Positions 18,507-25,781 of a stretch of DNA of 64,000 nt are shown here, in pieces (the stretch's first letter is position 1; each line of letters begins with the position of its first letter). The DNA comes from Candidatus Sulfuricurvum sp. RIFRC-1 (GTDB lineage Bacteria > Campylobacterota > Campylobacteria > Campylobacterales > Sulfurimonadaceae). Made by a program: the position numbers and the translations under genes. The stretch covers positions 2,266,001 through 2,330,000 of the forward strand of contig NC_020505.1 in the NCBI RefSeq assembly GCF_000310245.1, given 5' to 3'. Below the pieces are notes generated by a model. The model saw nothing but the letters and a program-made list of their open reading frames with translations. It was not told the origin of the DNA and ran no database searches.

Positions 18507-19492
18507 GCTTCTGTTCCTAATATCTTGGTGTAATTGGTATAAATGGGATTCTCTGCGGGGAAATACTCTAAAATCGCTTTGCTGTAACGATCAAACGGGT
18601 TTGCTTCGCGGGAGAGTTCGAACCGTTTGCGATACGGGAGATCATAACTGTTGAACACCGTACTAAAAGGGACGGGGAAATCGGTGCCGAAGAGGAGCTT
18701 GTGATGGATGTCACTCTGTCGGCTCAGATGGCGCAACACTTTTGCCCGAACGGGGGTGAGGAGGGCGGAGATATCGGCGTAGAGATTATCATGTTCTTTT
18801 AGCATTTCAAGGAGAATGTAATACTCGTCATTAAAATTTTTCGGGTTTTTGGAGAGTGCCTGAAAAATACGGCGCGGTTCATAGCTCAGAGCCATATGCG
18901 CACAAATCACCTGCACTCCCGCTTCCAGCGGATGATCCAACATCTCGATACTCTCACACGATTTAAAAGAGTGCACACTGCTCTCACTCCCCACATGGAC
19001 GATCAGCGGCAATCCCCGTGCGGCGAGTTTGTCGAAATAGGGGCGGTAACGCTCCTCACGGGTATCGACCCCCCAGTAGTTTTGCAAAAATTTCGCCCCG
19101 CGAAATCCCGCATCGGCGTAGCGGTCGATGAGATCGAGGGCATCGGGGCGGTTAGGGTTGATCGAGAAAAAGGGGATGATGACATCCTCATTCCCTCGGT
19201 ACAACGTCGCTACATCTTCATTCGTCGCACAGACGGTGATGTCTTTGTGGAGACTTTTCCCCGCATCATCGACCCGATCATCGACGCCGAAGAGGACGAT
19301 TTTCTCGATGTGCTGAGAGTTTCTGACCGATGAAACCAGTGCGCGTGTGTATTCGCCATACGGATCACGCACGAGGGCTTTGGGATCCATCCCGAACTTT
19401 TTGGCGAAAAAGCGGAGGGCGAGTTTGTCGTACGAGCGTTGGAATACAACGTCACTGCTGAGGAGGTGAGTATGGATATCAATGGTTTTCAT
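18503..19492 (-). CDS. Amidohydrolase-superfamily metal-dependent hydrolase (amidohydrolase_2 type)
   Basis: 329 residues, TIM-barrel hydrolase. The metal site is suggested by DIHTHLL at the N-terminus, LIVHVGSESSVHS, ICAHMALS and LLFGTDFPVPF, the set seen in the amidohydrolase-related (Pfam amidohydro_2) group. The substrate is unknown. It is the first intact gene of the lipid operon; the start at 19492 has AGGA upstream. The 3' end of a broken upstream gene on the same strand ends about 70 bases before it, so it was probably once the second gene. Confidence 0.78.
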   Translation of the reverse strand: MKTIDIHTHLLSSDVVFQRSYDKLALRFFAKKFGMDPKALVRDPYGEYTRALVSSVRNSQHIEKIVLFGVDDRVDDAGKSLHKDITVCATNEDVATLYRGNEDVIIPFFSINPNRPDALDLIDRYADAGFRGAKFLQNYWGVDTREERYRPYFDKLAARGLPLIVHVGSESSVHSFKSCESIEMLDHPLEAGVQVICAHMALSYEPRRIFQALSKNPKNFNDEYYILLEMLKEHDNLYADISALLTPVRAKVLRHLSRQSDIHHKLLFGTDFPVPFSTVFNSYDLPYRKRFELSREANPFDRYSKAILEYFPAENPIYTNYTKILGTEA

Positions 19493-19577
19493 AACTATAA
19501 TCCTAAAAACTTAGACATATAGAAATATTACGGGTGTTTTGCTGAATTTATTCTGAAACCTATACATCCCTCTCCCC

Positions 19578-19613
19578 CGCCTTTTTAATAACCTCTTCCA
19601 ACTGCTGAGTAAA
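19578..19613. repeat. Left 36-bp direct repeat flanking the fic gene
   Basis: Starts CGCCTTTTTAATAACC and ends GCTGAGTAAA. It matches 21046-21081 in the same orientation at 35 of 36 positions (T at 19603 versus C at 21071). On the minus strand it encodes QLEEVIKKAGERDV and a stop, the C-terminus of the interrupted gene. Confidence 0.85.
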
Positions 19614-19850
19614 CACTTACCCAATATAGGAAGCGACACAAACTCATAATTCATATAATTTTACTTGAAATGTTATTTTATAACGATAAATTTGGCACGA
19701 TTTAGAAAATAGTGATGTATAAATAGTGGCAATTTACTATTATAAACTAGGTACATATTTTGTTTAAATAGCCATAAAATAGGAATGAATTTGCTTGTTA
19801 CTACTTGCAAAATTAGTGGCAATGATGTATACTTTCCAAAAGGGGTCACA
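19614..19850 (+). other. AT-rich leader of the fic gene
   Basis: Lies between the left direct repeat and the fic start. Very AT-rich, no gene seen. The 10-mer TAGTGGCAAT occurs twice, at 19724-19733 and 19814-19823, and may be a regulator site for fic. The remainder of the gap (19493-19577) is the untranslated junction to the amidohydrolase gene. Confidence 0.4.
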
Positions 19851-21044
19851 ATGAAAATATCTCCGCTATTACCCATCGACATCAACGGTGTATTTGATCA
19901 TGAACTATTGATTCTCTCTGAGCAAGTGTGTATCGAAAGCGCACAGATAGCGGGAGGTCTCAATATCCATAATATTGAAGCAATCCAAGAGCTTCTGCGT
20001 GTGACCAACAGCTATTATTCCAACCGAATCGAAGCGCAAAGCACCCACCCCATCGATATTGAAAAAGCAATGCGTCAAGACTTTTCATCTAATTCGTCTC
20101 AAAAATCGTTGCAGAAGCTCTCTTTGGCACACATACAGACACAACGCCATATTGAAAAGCTATCTATCCAAAACGAGGTATATGATCGCAATTTTGTTCG
20201 AGAAATTCATCACTATTTCTATACCCAAGAGGGGATGGAGTCATTTTTGACGATTACACATGAGGATCATACTCTACAAATGGTTCCGGGGAAATTCCGC
20301 GCCAATGATGTACAAGTAGGCAACCATATCGCCCCTCCAAACGAAGAAATTGAGATGATTTTTGGATATTTCGAGAAAATGTATCGTCAATACGCTCACA
20401 ATACAACCAAAGCGATGCAGCTTTTATGCGCATTATCCGCACACCACAGACTTACATGGATTCACCCGTTTTTAGACGGAAACGGCAGGGTCTCTAGGCT
20501 TTATTTCGATGCCCTTTTAAAAAGTATGAATCTTCATGGATACGGGTTATGGAATATTTCGCGGGGCTTAGCGCGAGACGTAAGCGGCTACCAAAAATAT
20601 CTCTCCCATGCCGATATGATTCGCCAAGGCGCGACGGATGGAAACGGTGATTTGTCCTTACGGGGATTAAAATATTATTTGCACTTTATGTTGGAGAGCG
20701 CACTCGATCAGATTCGATTTATGGATGAAAGCTTAAAGCTCAGTACACTGAGTGCGAGAATCGAAAGATTCGTGGAGTTTTCTCAAAAAGGGATGTACAA
20801 CATCGAACCTCTCCCCCAAAATAGCGAGATGCTGTTTAATAAACTGCTTCTTGTCGGGGAACTAGCGCGAGGCGAAGTTGAAAAAACTATCGGCAAAAGC
20901 CAACGAACCGCTTCGTCATTGATTAAGAAATTATTGGAAATGGACTATCTAACTACCGATTCTCCAAGAGGGGATATACGATTAAAATTCAACGCATTTT
21001 TCGCATCGAAACTTATGCCAGATTTGATACCCGATAAAGGGTGA
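19851..21044 (+). CDS. Fic-family AMPylation-type protein with C-terminal winged helix
   Basis: 397 residues. The catalytic Fic motif HPFLDGNGRVSR is intact near residue 205, so AMP or another nucleotide part can probably be transferred to target proteins. The N-terminal segment SYYSNRIEAQS resembles the autoinhibitory helix (S/T)xxxE(G/N), with Ala replacing Gly/Asn, so activity may be self-restrained; no separate antitoxin gene is beside it. The C-terminus (about 330-390) looks like a winged helix (EKTIGKSQRTASSLIKKLLEM). ATG 19851 follows AAAAGGGG and is preferred over upstream starts. The gene lies between 36-bp direct repeats, a sign of insertion. Confidence 0.9.
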   Translation: MKISPLLPIDINGVFDHELLILSEQVCIESAQIAGGLNIHNIEAIQELLRVTNSYYSNRIEAQSTHPIDIEKAMRQDFSSNSSQKSLQKLSLAHIQTQRHIEKLSIQNEVYDRNFVREIHHYFYTQEGMESFLTITHEDHTLQMVPGKFRANDVQVGNHIAPPNEEIEMIFGYFEKMYRQYAHNTTKAMQLLCALSAHHRLTWIHPFLDGNGRVSRLYFDALLKSMNLHGYGLWNISRGLARDVSGYQKYLSHADMIRQGATDGNGDLSLRGLKYYLHFMLESALDQIRFMDESLKLSTLSARIERFVEFSQKGMYNIEPLPQNSEMLFNKLLLVGELARGEVEKTIGKSQRTASSLIKKLLEMDYLTTDSPRGDIRLKFNAFFASKLMPDLIPDKG

Positions 21045-21045
21045 A

Positions 21046-21081
21046 CGCCTTTTTAATAACCTCTTCCAACCGCTGAGTAAA
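21046..21081. repeat. Right 36-bp direct repeat flanking the fic gene
   Basis: Second copy of the repeat at 19578-19613, one mismatch. It begins 2 bases after the fic stop codon. On the minus strand it continues the reading frame of the broken gene (FTQRLEEVIKKA). Confidence 0.85.
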
Positions 21082-21213
21082 TATTTGAGTATCTTCCTCG
21101 CCGATCATCATCGGCTCCAGTATATGAACATCGATGATAAAACGGGTCGAAAACCACGCGACGATGATGAAGGGTTTATCGCTATAGAGATTTTCCCTCC
21201 CCCTCACGTGCAC
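21046..21213 (-). pseudogene. Remnant of the gene interrupted by the fic insertion
   Basis: The minus strand encodes KPFIIVAWFSTRFIIDVHI, LEPMMIGEEDTQIF and TQRLEEVIKKA, after which the frame runs into foreign sequence. The same C-terminal residues plus a stop are found at the left repeat (19578-19613). Upstream the frame closes with a stop near 21216-21220, so only about 50 codons remain. The segment faintly resembles the C-terminal part of lysophospholipid acyltransferases, which would suit the adjoining lipid operon, but this is a weak assignment. Confidence 0.5.
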
Positions 21214-21305
21214 CCATCAAAATGCGACAATCCACTCACATTGTTTTTTTATACTTCACGTATTACTTGTCAATAACTTGACGACATCCATAAAAGGAGA
21301 AAAGC

Positions 21306-21788
21306 GTGATTTACAATTCTTTTGATAACTCTGTTTGTTATGCCGGTACACCGATGATTATTGAAATTGACAAGTTTGATACGATTACATATGCCAATCG
21401 AACTTTTTATGAAATATCCGGCTATGAAAAAAGTGAACTAATAGGAGTTTCGCATAAAATTTTACGCCATCCTGATATGCCCAAAAGTATCTATACAACC
21501 ATGTGGGATACCATAAGTCATAATATTTCATGGCAAGGGTATGTTAAATATCGGTACAAAGAAGCTCAAAGCTGCTGGGTAAAACTGCACATTGTGCCTG
21601 TAGTTGATGAGAGCGGGGTTCCTATCCGCTTCATCTTATCTAAAACAGCTCCCGATATAGAGACCGTCGCACAAGTTCAACAAAGATACAGTAAACTTAT
21701 CGAAGAAGAACAAAAATTACTTTTTAAAGCTGAAATTGCCAATCGGGTAAGCATTCAAAGTATTCACAATAATGTGATAGCTCTTTAG
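21306..21788 (+). CDS. Stand-alone PAS domain protein (energy-taxis type)
   Basis: 160 residues, mostly one PAS domain: ITYANRTFYEISGYEKSEL, RHPDMPKSIYTTMWDTI, W(Q)GYVKYRYKEAQSCWVK. This is the variant found in Aer-like energy-taxis receptors, where it usually binds FAD, followed here only by a short helix and no signalling domain. The start is GTG at 21306 after AAAGGAGAAAA. It could feed redox information to a separate receptor, as CetB does with CetA in Campylobacter; that is inference. Confidence 0.83.
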   Translation: MIYNSFDNSVCYAGTPMIIEIDKFDTITYANRTFYEISGYEKSELIGVSHKILRHPDMPKSIYTTMWDTISHNISWQGYVKYRYKEAQSCWVKLHIVPVVDESGVPIRFILSKTAPDIETVAQVQQRYSKLIEEEQKLLFKAEIANRVSIQSIHNNVIAL

Positions 21789-21790
21789 AT

Positions 21791-21805
21791 AACGGGTATC
21801 CCGTT
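21791..21805. promoter_or_regulatory. AACGGG-TAT-CCCGTT inverted repeat abutting a -10 box
   Basis: A perfect 6-bp palindrome immediately after the PAS gene and overlapping the first base of TATAAT (21805-21810) that serves the DUF2780 gene. It may be a repressor site or a short terminator. Confidence 0.45.
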
Positions 21806-21838
21806 ATAATTCAAAAAATAGTATAGATGGAGATTACC

Positions 21839-22300
21839 ATGCGTTCACTTACTCTCGCCGCTTTATTGCTTTTGGTTTCCAATGCGAATGCATTGGATTT
21901 CGGTTCACTTATGCAAAGCATTGCTCCCGTAGCCCAAAGCGCTGCCCCTATCGCCGATAGCACCCTCACCTCTAACCCGTTGATTAAAAACATCACGACA
22001 ACCCTCGGTGTTACGCCGACCCAAGCGATCGGAGGAGCAGCAGCCGTGATTAATGATGCGAAAGGGAACATGAAACCAACCGATTTCGCAGCTCTTACCA
22101 AGCAAGTACCCCAAGCATCCACACTTCTCAATGCCGCACCTGCCGGTTTACTCGGACTAGGCTCTTTGGGCTCTCAATTCTCATTTTTAGGGATGGACGC
22201 CTCGATGATCGATAAATTCTCGCCCTTGGTTCTTGAGTATCTTCAAAGCGGTGCAACTCCGGGTATGGATAAAATCCTCACCGCAGCGTTTGCTCAATAA
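21839..22300 (+). CDS. DUF2780-type exported protein
   Basis: 153 residues with a signal peptide (MRSLTLAALLLLVSNANA). The body matches the DUF2780 (VcgC/VcgE) pattern: TTLGVTPTQAIGGAAAVINDA, P-T-D-F-AAL, and FSFLGMDASMIDKFSPLVLEYL near the C-terminus. Function unknown, periplasmic. GGAG at 21830-21833 lies inside the longer reading, so ATG 21839 is chosen over 21827. Its stop overlaps the mobA start (TAATG), so both are co-translated although no functional link is evident. Confidence 0.75.
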   Translation: MRSLTLAALLLLVSNANALDFGSLMQSIAPVAQSAAPIADSTLTSNPLIKNITTTLGVTPTQAIGGAAAVINDAKGNMKPTDFAALTKQVPQASTLLNAAPAGLLGLGSLGSQFSFLGMDASMIDKFSPLVLEYLQSGATPGMDKILTAAFAQ

Positions 22301-22869
22301 TGTTCTCTCTTCCATGCATTATTTTTGCAGGCGGTAAAAGCTCTCGGATGGGTGAGGATAAATCGCTCCTCCCCTTCGGAGGGTTCTCATCGCTGAGCGA
22401 GTTTCAATACCAACGCCTCACCCAACTCTTTGCGCATGTAGCCATCTCAACCAAAAGCGCTGACAAGTTCTCTTTTAAGGCAGAATTTATTCTCGATCCG
22501 ATTGAAGTTGATTATGCCCCTACGGCAGGATTTGTCAGTGCTTTTAAAGCAATCAACGATGATCGGATAATGGTTTTAAGTGTCGATACACCTTTTGTGG
22601 ATGCATCGATATTTCAAAAATTGATTGATTCGGATAGTGAAGAGTTGGATGCAGTAATCGCCACAACAAAAACAGGAAGCCATCCGCTGTGCGGAATCTA
22701 CCACCGATCTCTTTTCGAAGAGTTTGAACGGATGCTAGCCGAAGGGGATCACCGATTGGGCAAACTCCTTGCCTCTTCTAATACGCTTTACGTTGAATTT
22801 ACGGATGAAGAGCCGTTTGCTAACCTCAACCATCCGCACGAGTACCAAGAGGCACTTAAACGTATTTAA
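22300..22869 (+). CDS. mobA: Molybdenum cofactor guanylyltransferase
   Basis: 189 residues. Transfers GMP to molybdopterin to make the guanine dinucleotide form used by DMSO-reductase-family enzymes. The nucleotide-binding signature FAGGKSSRMGEDKSLLPFGG opens the protein; VLSVDTPFVD and SHPLCGIYHRSLF are further family marks. It lies about 4.6 kb from the molybdoenzyme operon, which would need its product for the alpha subunit. Confidence 0.9.
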   Translation: MFSLPCIIFAGGKSSRMGEDKSLLPFGGFSSLSEFQYQRLTQLFAHVAISTKSADKFSFKAEFILDPIEVDYAPTAGFVSAFKAINDDRIMVLSVDTPFVDASIFQKLIDSDSEELDAVIATTKTGSHPLCGIYHRSLFEEFERMLAEGDHRLGKLLASSNTLYVEFTDEEPFANLNHPHEYQEALKRI

Positions 22870-22871
22870 CG

Positions 22872-23771
22872 CTAAACATTCATTTTCTCCTCTTCCTCAC
22901 ATCTTTTGCACGGTTCTTTTTCACTTTTTCGTACCAAATAGATAAAGACGGCAAACACCAACAGTAAAAATGCCAATGCCGCGATAAGCGTCGATGCATA
23001 CGGTAAATCTTTATAATCATGAAGCGCGATCTTAAAGACAACCAAAAGGGCCTCAATCAATAAAGCGATAATGATCGAAACGGAGAAATTGAGCAGTGTT
23101 TTAGCATTAAACGCATCACTGACATGCTGGGTTCGCGGTAATACCTCCTGCTCGAAAATCGTTTTCCCTAAATCGTAAACGGCAAGTCCCAGCGTTAAAG
23201 CGATAATCGGTTTAAAAACCGTATCCATACTGAGAGGTTCACTTCCAACCAAATATCCGATAAAAGTATAAAAGCCGTACAGCACAACAAATACCCCAAA
23301 AAAGAGTAATCCGCCGCCGATAACCGCATACGATGAGCGATTGATCCGTTTAAATACATCATTTTTCTCAATCAGATCAAATCTCTCTAACAAACTCCGT
23401 ACCCGGAAATCCAAAAACAGATACCCGTCTGAAACTGCATAAATAACCGTTATACACAAATGCCCGGTTGCAGTTGAGATATAGGGTTCACTGACCTGGC
23501 ACCCTTTTTGGATAGCCACCTCATCAACCAAATAGGCACGATCGATTCCGGCATGGTGTCCCTCTTCACGATCCGCATAAATATTGGGTGAATTTTGGAC
23601 AAATCCTTCATCGCATTTGTAAATGAGTTCCAAACTCGGAAATGTTTTATAAAGACGCTCGGCAAGCTGTACATTGAAAGTTTTTAAACTGACTCGACCT
23701 AAGGAAGTAAGGATAAATTTTTCGATCAACGGGGCATTTGCGGCATAGCTTCGTACTAAATTTTGCATCAT
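22872..23771 (-). CDS. Membrane protein with N-terminal PDC-like sensor region
   Basis: 299 residues, not assigned to a named family. Residues 1-130 look like a single PDC/Cache-type sensor domain (FPSLELIYKCDEGFVQNSPN, RAYLVDEVAIQKG, EPYISTATGHLCITVIYAVSDGYLFLDF). Four hydrophobic segments follow (about 145-170, 185-205, 230-250, 262-282), then a charged tail with CKRCEEEE. No kinase, methyl-acceptor or GGDEF output is present. The soluble region has no preceding membrane helix, so its side of the membrane is uncertain. It converges with mobA. Confidence 0.65.
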   Translation of the reverse strand: MMQNLVRSYAANAPLIEKFILTSLGRVSLKTFNVQLAERLYKTFPSLELIYKCDEGFVQNSPNIYADREEGHHAGIDRAYLVDEVAIQKGCQVSEPYISTATGHLCITVIYAVSDGYLFLDFRVRSLLERFDLIEKNDVFKRINRSSYAVIGGGLLFFGVFVVLYGFYTFIGYLVGSEPLSMDTVFKPIIALTLGLAVYDLGKTIFEQEVLPRTQHVSDAFNAKTLLNFSVSIIIALLIEALLVVFKIALHDYKDLPYASTLIAALAFLLLVFAVFIYLVRKSEKEPCKRCEEEEKMNV

Positions 23772-23844
23772 TTTTCACTTATAATTTATTTTTTAGTTTT
23801 TGCCTTTTCAAGGCGAATTAATTGTGTAATTATAGTTATCAGTC

Positions 23845-23877
23845 TTGCCCCGCACTGTAGTCATCACTGCAGGGCAA
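23845..23877 (+). ncRNA. Strong RNA hairpin upstream of a mini-ORF
   Basis: TTGCC, a 5-base bulge, CTGTAGT, loop CATC, ACTGCAG, GGCAA: a 12-bp stem with one G-U pair. It precedes a very strong Shine-Dalgarno and a 10-codon ORF in the 287-base gap before moaC. No known riboswitch class was recognised. Confidence 0.35.
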
Positions 23878-23903
23878 TCCTTAGGAATCTTGAAGGAGGT
23901 TTT

Positions 23904-23936
23904 ATGAACATTTCGGAATTACGTACTATCCTTTAG
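23904..23936 (+). CDS. Candidate 10-residue leader peptide
   Basis: ATG at 23904 follows AAGGAGGT (23893-23900) by 3 bases and encodes MNISELRTIL and a stop. The ribosome site is far better than that of moaC. It may be a leader peptide linked to the hairpin before it, or the cut-off start of a lost gene. Confidence 0.3.
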   Translation: MNISELRTIL

Positions 23937-24026
23937 CACCACCAAAATCTCATGACAAAACTATAGCCCATTTTTTATCAACAATATGGTTATTTTTTAA
24001 TCAATGCCCGATTTACAACTCTAAGC

Positions 24027-24032
24027 TATAAT
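24027..24032 (+). promoter_or_regulatory. -10 box upstream of moaC
   Basis: TATAAT 26 bases before the moaC ATG, in an AT-rich tract. It implies that moaC can be transcribed without the hairpin and mini-ORF upstream. Confidence 0.5.
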
Positions 24033-24058
24033 AATAAAAAGATTATTAGGGTACATAC

Positions 24059-24529
24059 ATGAATTTAACCCATCTCGATGAGCGTGACCGTCCAAAAATG
24101 GTCGATGTCTCTGATAAAAATACCACATCGCGTGTAGCAGTTGCCAGTGGACTGATTACAATGAGTCAAGACGCATTTGATGCAGTCATCCAACAAACCG
24201 CAAAAAAAGGGCCTGTCCTTCAAACCGCCGTAATTGCCGCCATAATGGGGACGAAAAAAACCTCAGATATTATCCCGATGTGCCACCCGCTCAACCTCAG
24301 CGGTGTCAACTGCGACATTGATGAGCTTCCCGAATTACCGGGATTCCGCCTGAGTGTTACTGCAAAACTGAGCGGTCAGACAGGGGTCGAGATGGAAGCA
24401 TTGACCGGAACAAGTATCGGATTGCTCACGATCTATGACATGCTCAAAGCCATCGATAAAGGGATGGTGATCGGTCCGATTCAACTTGAAACAAAATCAG
24501 GAGGCAAAAGTGGTGATTATCAACGATGA
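24059..24529 (+). CDS. moaC: Cyclic pyranopterin monophosphate synthase
   Basis: 156 residues, the usual length. Makes cyclic pyranopterin monophosphate in molybdenum cofactor synthesis. Family motifs: [37 protein letters not shown] and the terminal [13 protein letters not shown] with the active-site lysine/aspartate neighbourhood. Followed by an overlapping DUF493 gene. Together with mobA it provides local Moco functions near the molybdoenzyme operon; moaA, moaE and mogA are not in the window. Confidence 0.94.
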   Translation: MNLTHLDERDRPKMVDVSDKNTTSRVAVASGLITMSQDAFDAVIQQTAKKGPVLQTAVIAAIMGTKKTSDIIPMCHPLNLSGVNCDIDELPELPGFRLSVTAKLSGQTGVEMEALTGTSIGLLTIYDMLKAIDKGMVIGPIQLETKSGGKSGDYQR

Positions 24530-24779
24530 AACCGAAAAACTAAAGTTAGAGTATCCATGCAACTGGTGCTATAAAGTAGTCGGATTTGAGCGTGCCGGTA
24601 TCGAGATCGCCGTGATGGAAATCTTTACCGAACGTCACTATACTCTCAACCCCTCAAACACCAGTAAAGGGGGAAAGTACATCAGCATGAACTTAGAACT
24701 CTTGGTGCATAATGAGGACGAACGTACCTATTTTTATGAAACACTCAAAGCTCATCAACACGTTAAAATGGTACTCTAA
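24510..24779 (+). CDS. DUF493 family protein (YbeD/HP0495-like)
   Basis: About 89 residues (GTG 24510 or GTG 24513). AGGAGG at 24499-24504 inside the end of moaC fixes the start, giving a 20-base overlap. The core [35 protein letters not shown] and the C-terminal [15 protein letters not shown] match the small ferredoxin-like DUF493 fold known from E. coli YbeD and H. pylori HP0495. Function unknown; a ligand-sensing role has been proposed for the fold. Confidence 0.8.
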   Translation: MVIINDETEKLKLEYPCNWCYKVVGFERAGIEIAVMEIFTERHYTLNPSNTSKGGKYISMNLELLVHNEDERTYFYETLKAHQHVKMVL

Positions 24780-24790
24780 AGGATCAAACA

Positions 24791-25774
24791 ATGAATACAG
24801 ACACATATACGACGGATATCCAAGAGCATTTTTCAGCCCAAAATATCCCTGATATGCCCATACAAGAGTTGCGTGAGTATACGACTGCTTTTTTAAAAGA
24901 ATCCACCCGCTCTTTTCACAATGAGCTCGAAGATCTCATGGCTCAAAAAGAGCAGATTGAGCGTCACATTTCCCGAAAAAGCGATGAACTTCAACAATTA
25001 AAATACCGCTTTTTTGATATATTGGAAAAATTATTTGGTGAAAACGAGACGATGCTGGAGAAACTCCACCAAATCAAGATTCAATCCGTCGATCTTCTCG
25101 ATATTCTCGAGGAGATGATTGAAAGTGCCATTATCACAACCCTTGAAAAAGGTTCCGACATTGAAGAAACACTCCATGAAATCATCAAAGAGATCACCTT
25201 TGAAACCCTTAATGCCAATGTCCTTAATGCCGTTCGTATTCGACGAATCTTAGGAAGTATCCTCCAAAGCGCATTAAACCTGGCAGAAGCAACACCAAAC
25301 CAAGCGGAGAGCATTTTACGCGGCACCTTGCTCGGTATCCGCTCAGCGCTTTACAAATCGATCGAAAAGTTCCATCAATACCTCCTCTACGTTCCTGAAG
25401 AGGTAAAAGCCCTTTACCGTGCCGAGTACAAAACGATTGAAGAAGAGCTCGATAATATTGATACCCTTTTCACCCAAGTGATCCACTCCCTAAAAAACCG
25501 TAATTCATCGGTCATGATCGGGCGTTTAGAAGCTATCAGCGATGATATCCGGTTCGATACCGAAGAGATCAAACATCTTTCCAAAGAGACCGTTGAACTT
25601 CTGCGAAATCGTCTTTCAAAACTAACCCGTAACGTCTCTGAAAAAAGTGCAAAAATTCTCAACTCAAAATCGGCTCAGGATGCAAAAGCGATGGGGGTAC
25701 GAGCGTGGAGTGTTGCAAAATCAACGATGCAAGGTGCCCTTAAAGGTGCAAAAGACGCGATGGATAAAAAGTAA
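24791..25774 (+). CDS. Long coiled-coil protein, DUF6781-like
   Basis: 327 residues, highly charged and almost all helical, with no signal peptide or membrane span. Heptad-like stretches run through about 40-80 (ELEDLMAQKEQIERHISRK) and 215-285. The tail (about 290-327) is Ala/Lys-rich and resembles histone- or LEA-like C-termini (MQGALKGAKDAMDKK). It resembles the Campylobacterota group annotated as DUF6781; the function is unknown. AAAGGATC precedes the ATG, and the gene converges with the polyferredoxin gene 7 bases away. Confidence 0.7.
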   Translation: MNTDTYTTDIQEHFSAQNIPDMPIQELREYTTAFLKESTRSFHNELEDLMAQKEQIERHISRKSDELQQLKYRFFDILEKLFGENETMLEKLHQIKIQSVDLLDILEEMIESAIITTLEKGSDIEETLHEIIKEITFETLNANVLNAVRIRRILGSILQSALNLAEATPNQAESILRGTLLGIRSALYKSIEKFHQYLLYVPEEVKALYRAEYKTIEEELDNIDTLFTQVIHSLKNRNSSVMIGRLEAISDDIRFDTEEIKHLSKETVELLRNRLSKLTRNVSEKSAKILNSKSAQDAKAMGVRAWSVAKSTMQGALKGAKDAMDKK

Positions 25775-25781
25775 GCGCGGA

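Noticed and set aside
19691-19710. Sigma-54 type promoter near TGGCAC before fic
   Set aside because: The -12 element (TTGC) is missing at the required spacing.
19578-21081. Insertion sequence containing the fic gene
   Set aside because: There is no transposase and no terminal inverted repeat; only direct repeats are present, so it is reported as an insertion of unknown mechanism.
23904-23936. Start of an IS transposase remnant
   Set aside because: The N-terminal codons alone are too few to assign a transposase, and downstream frames contain stops without similarity I can support.
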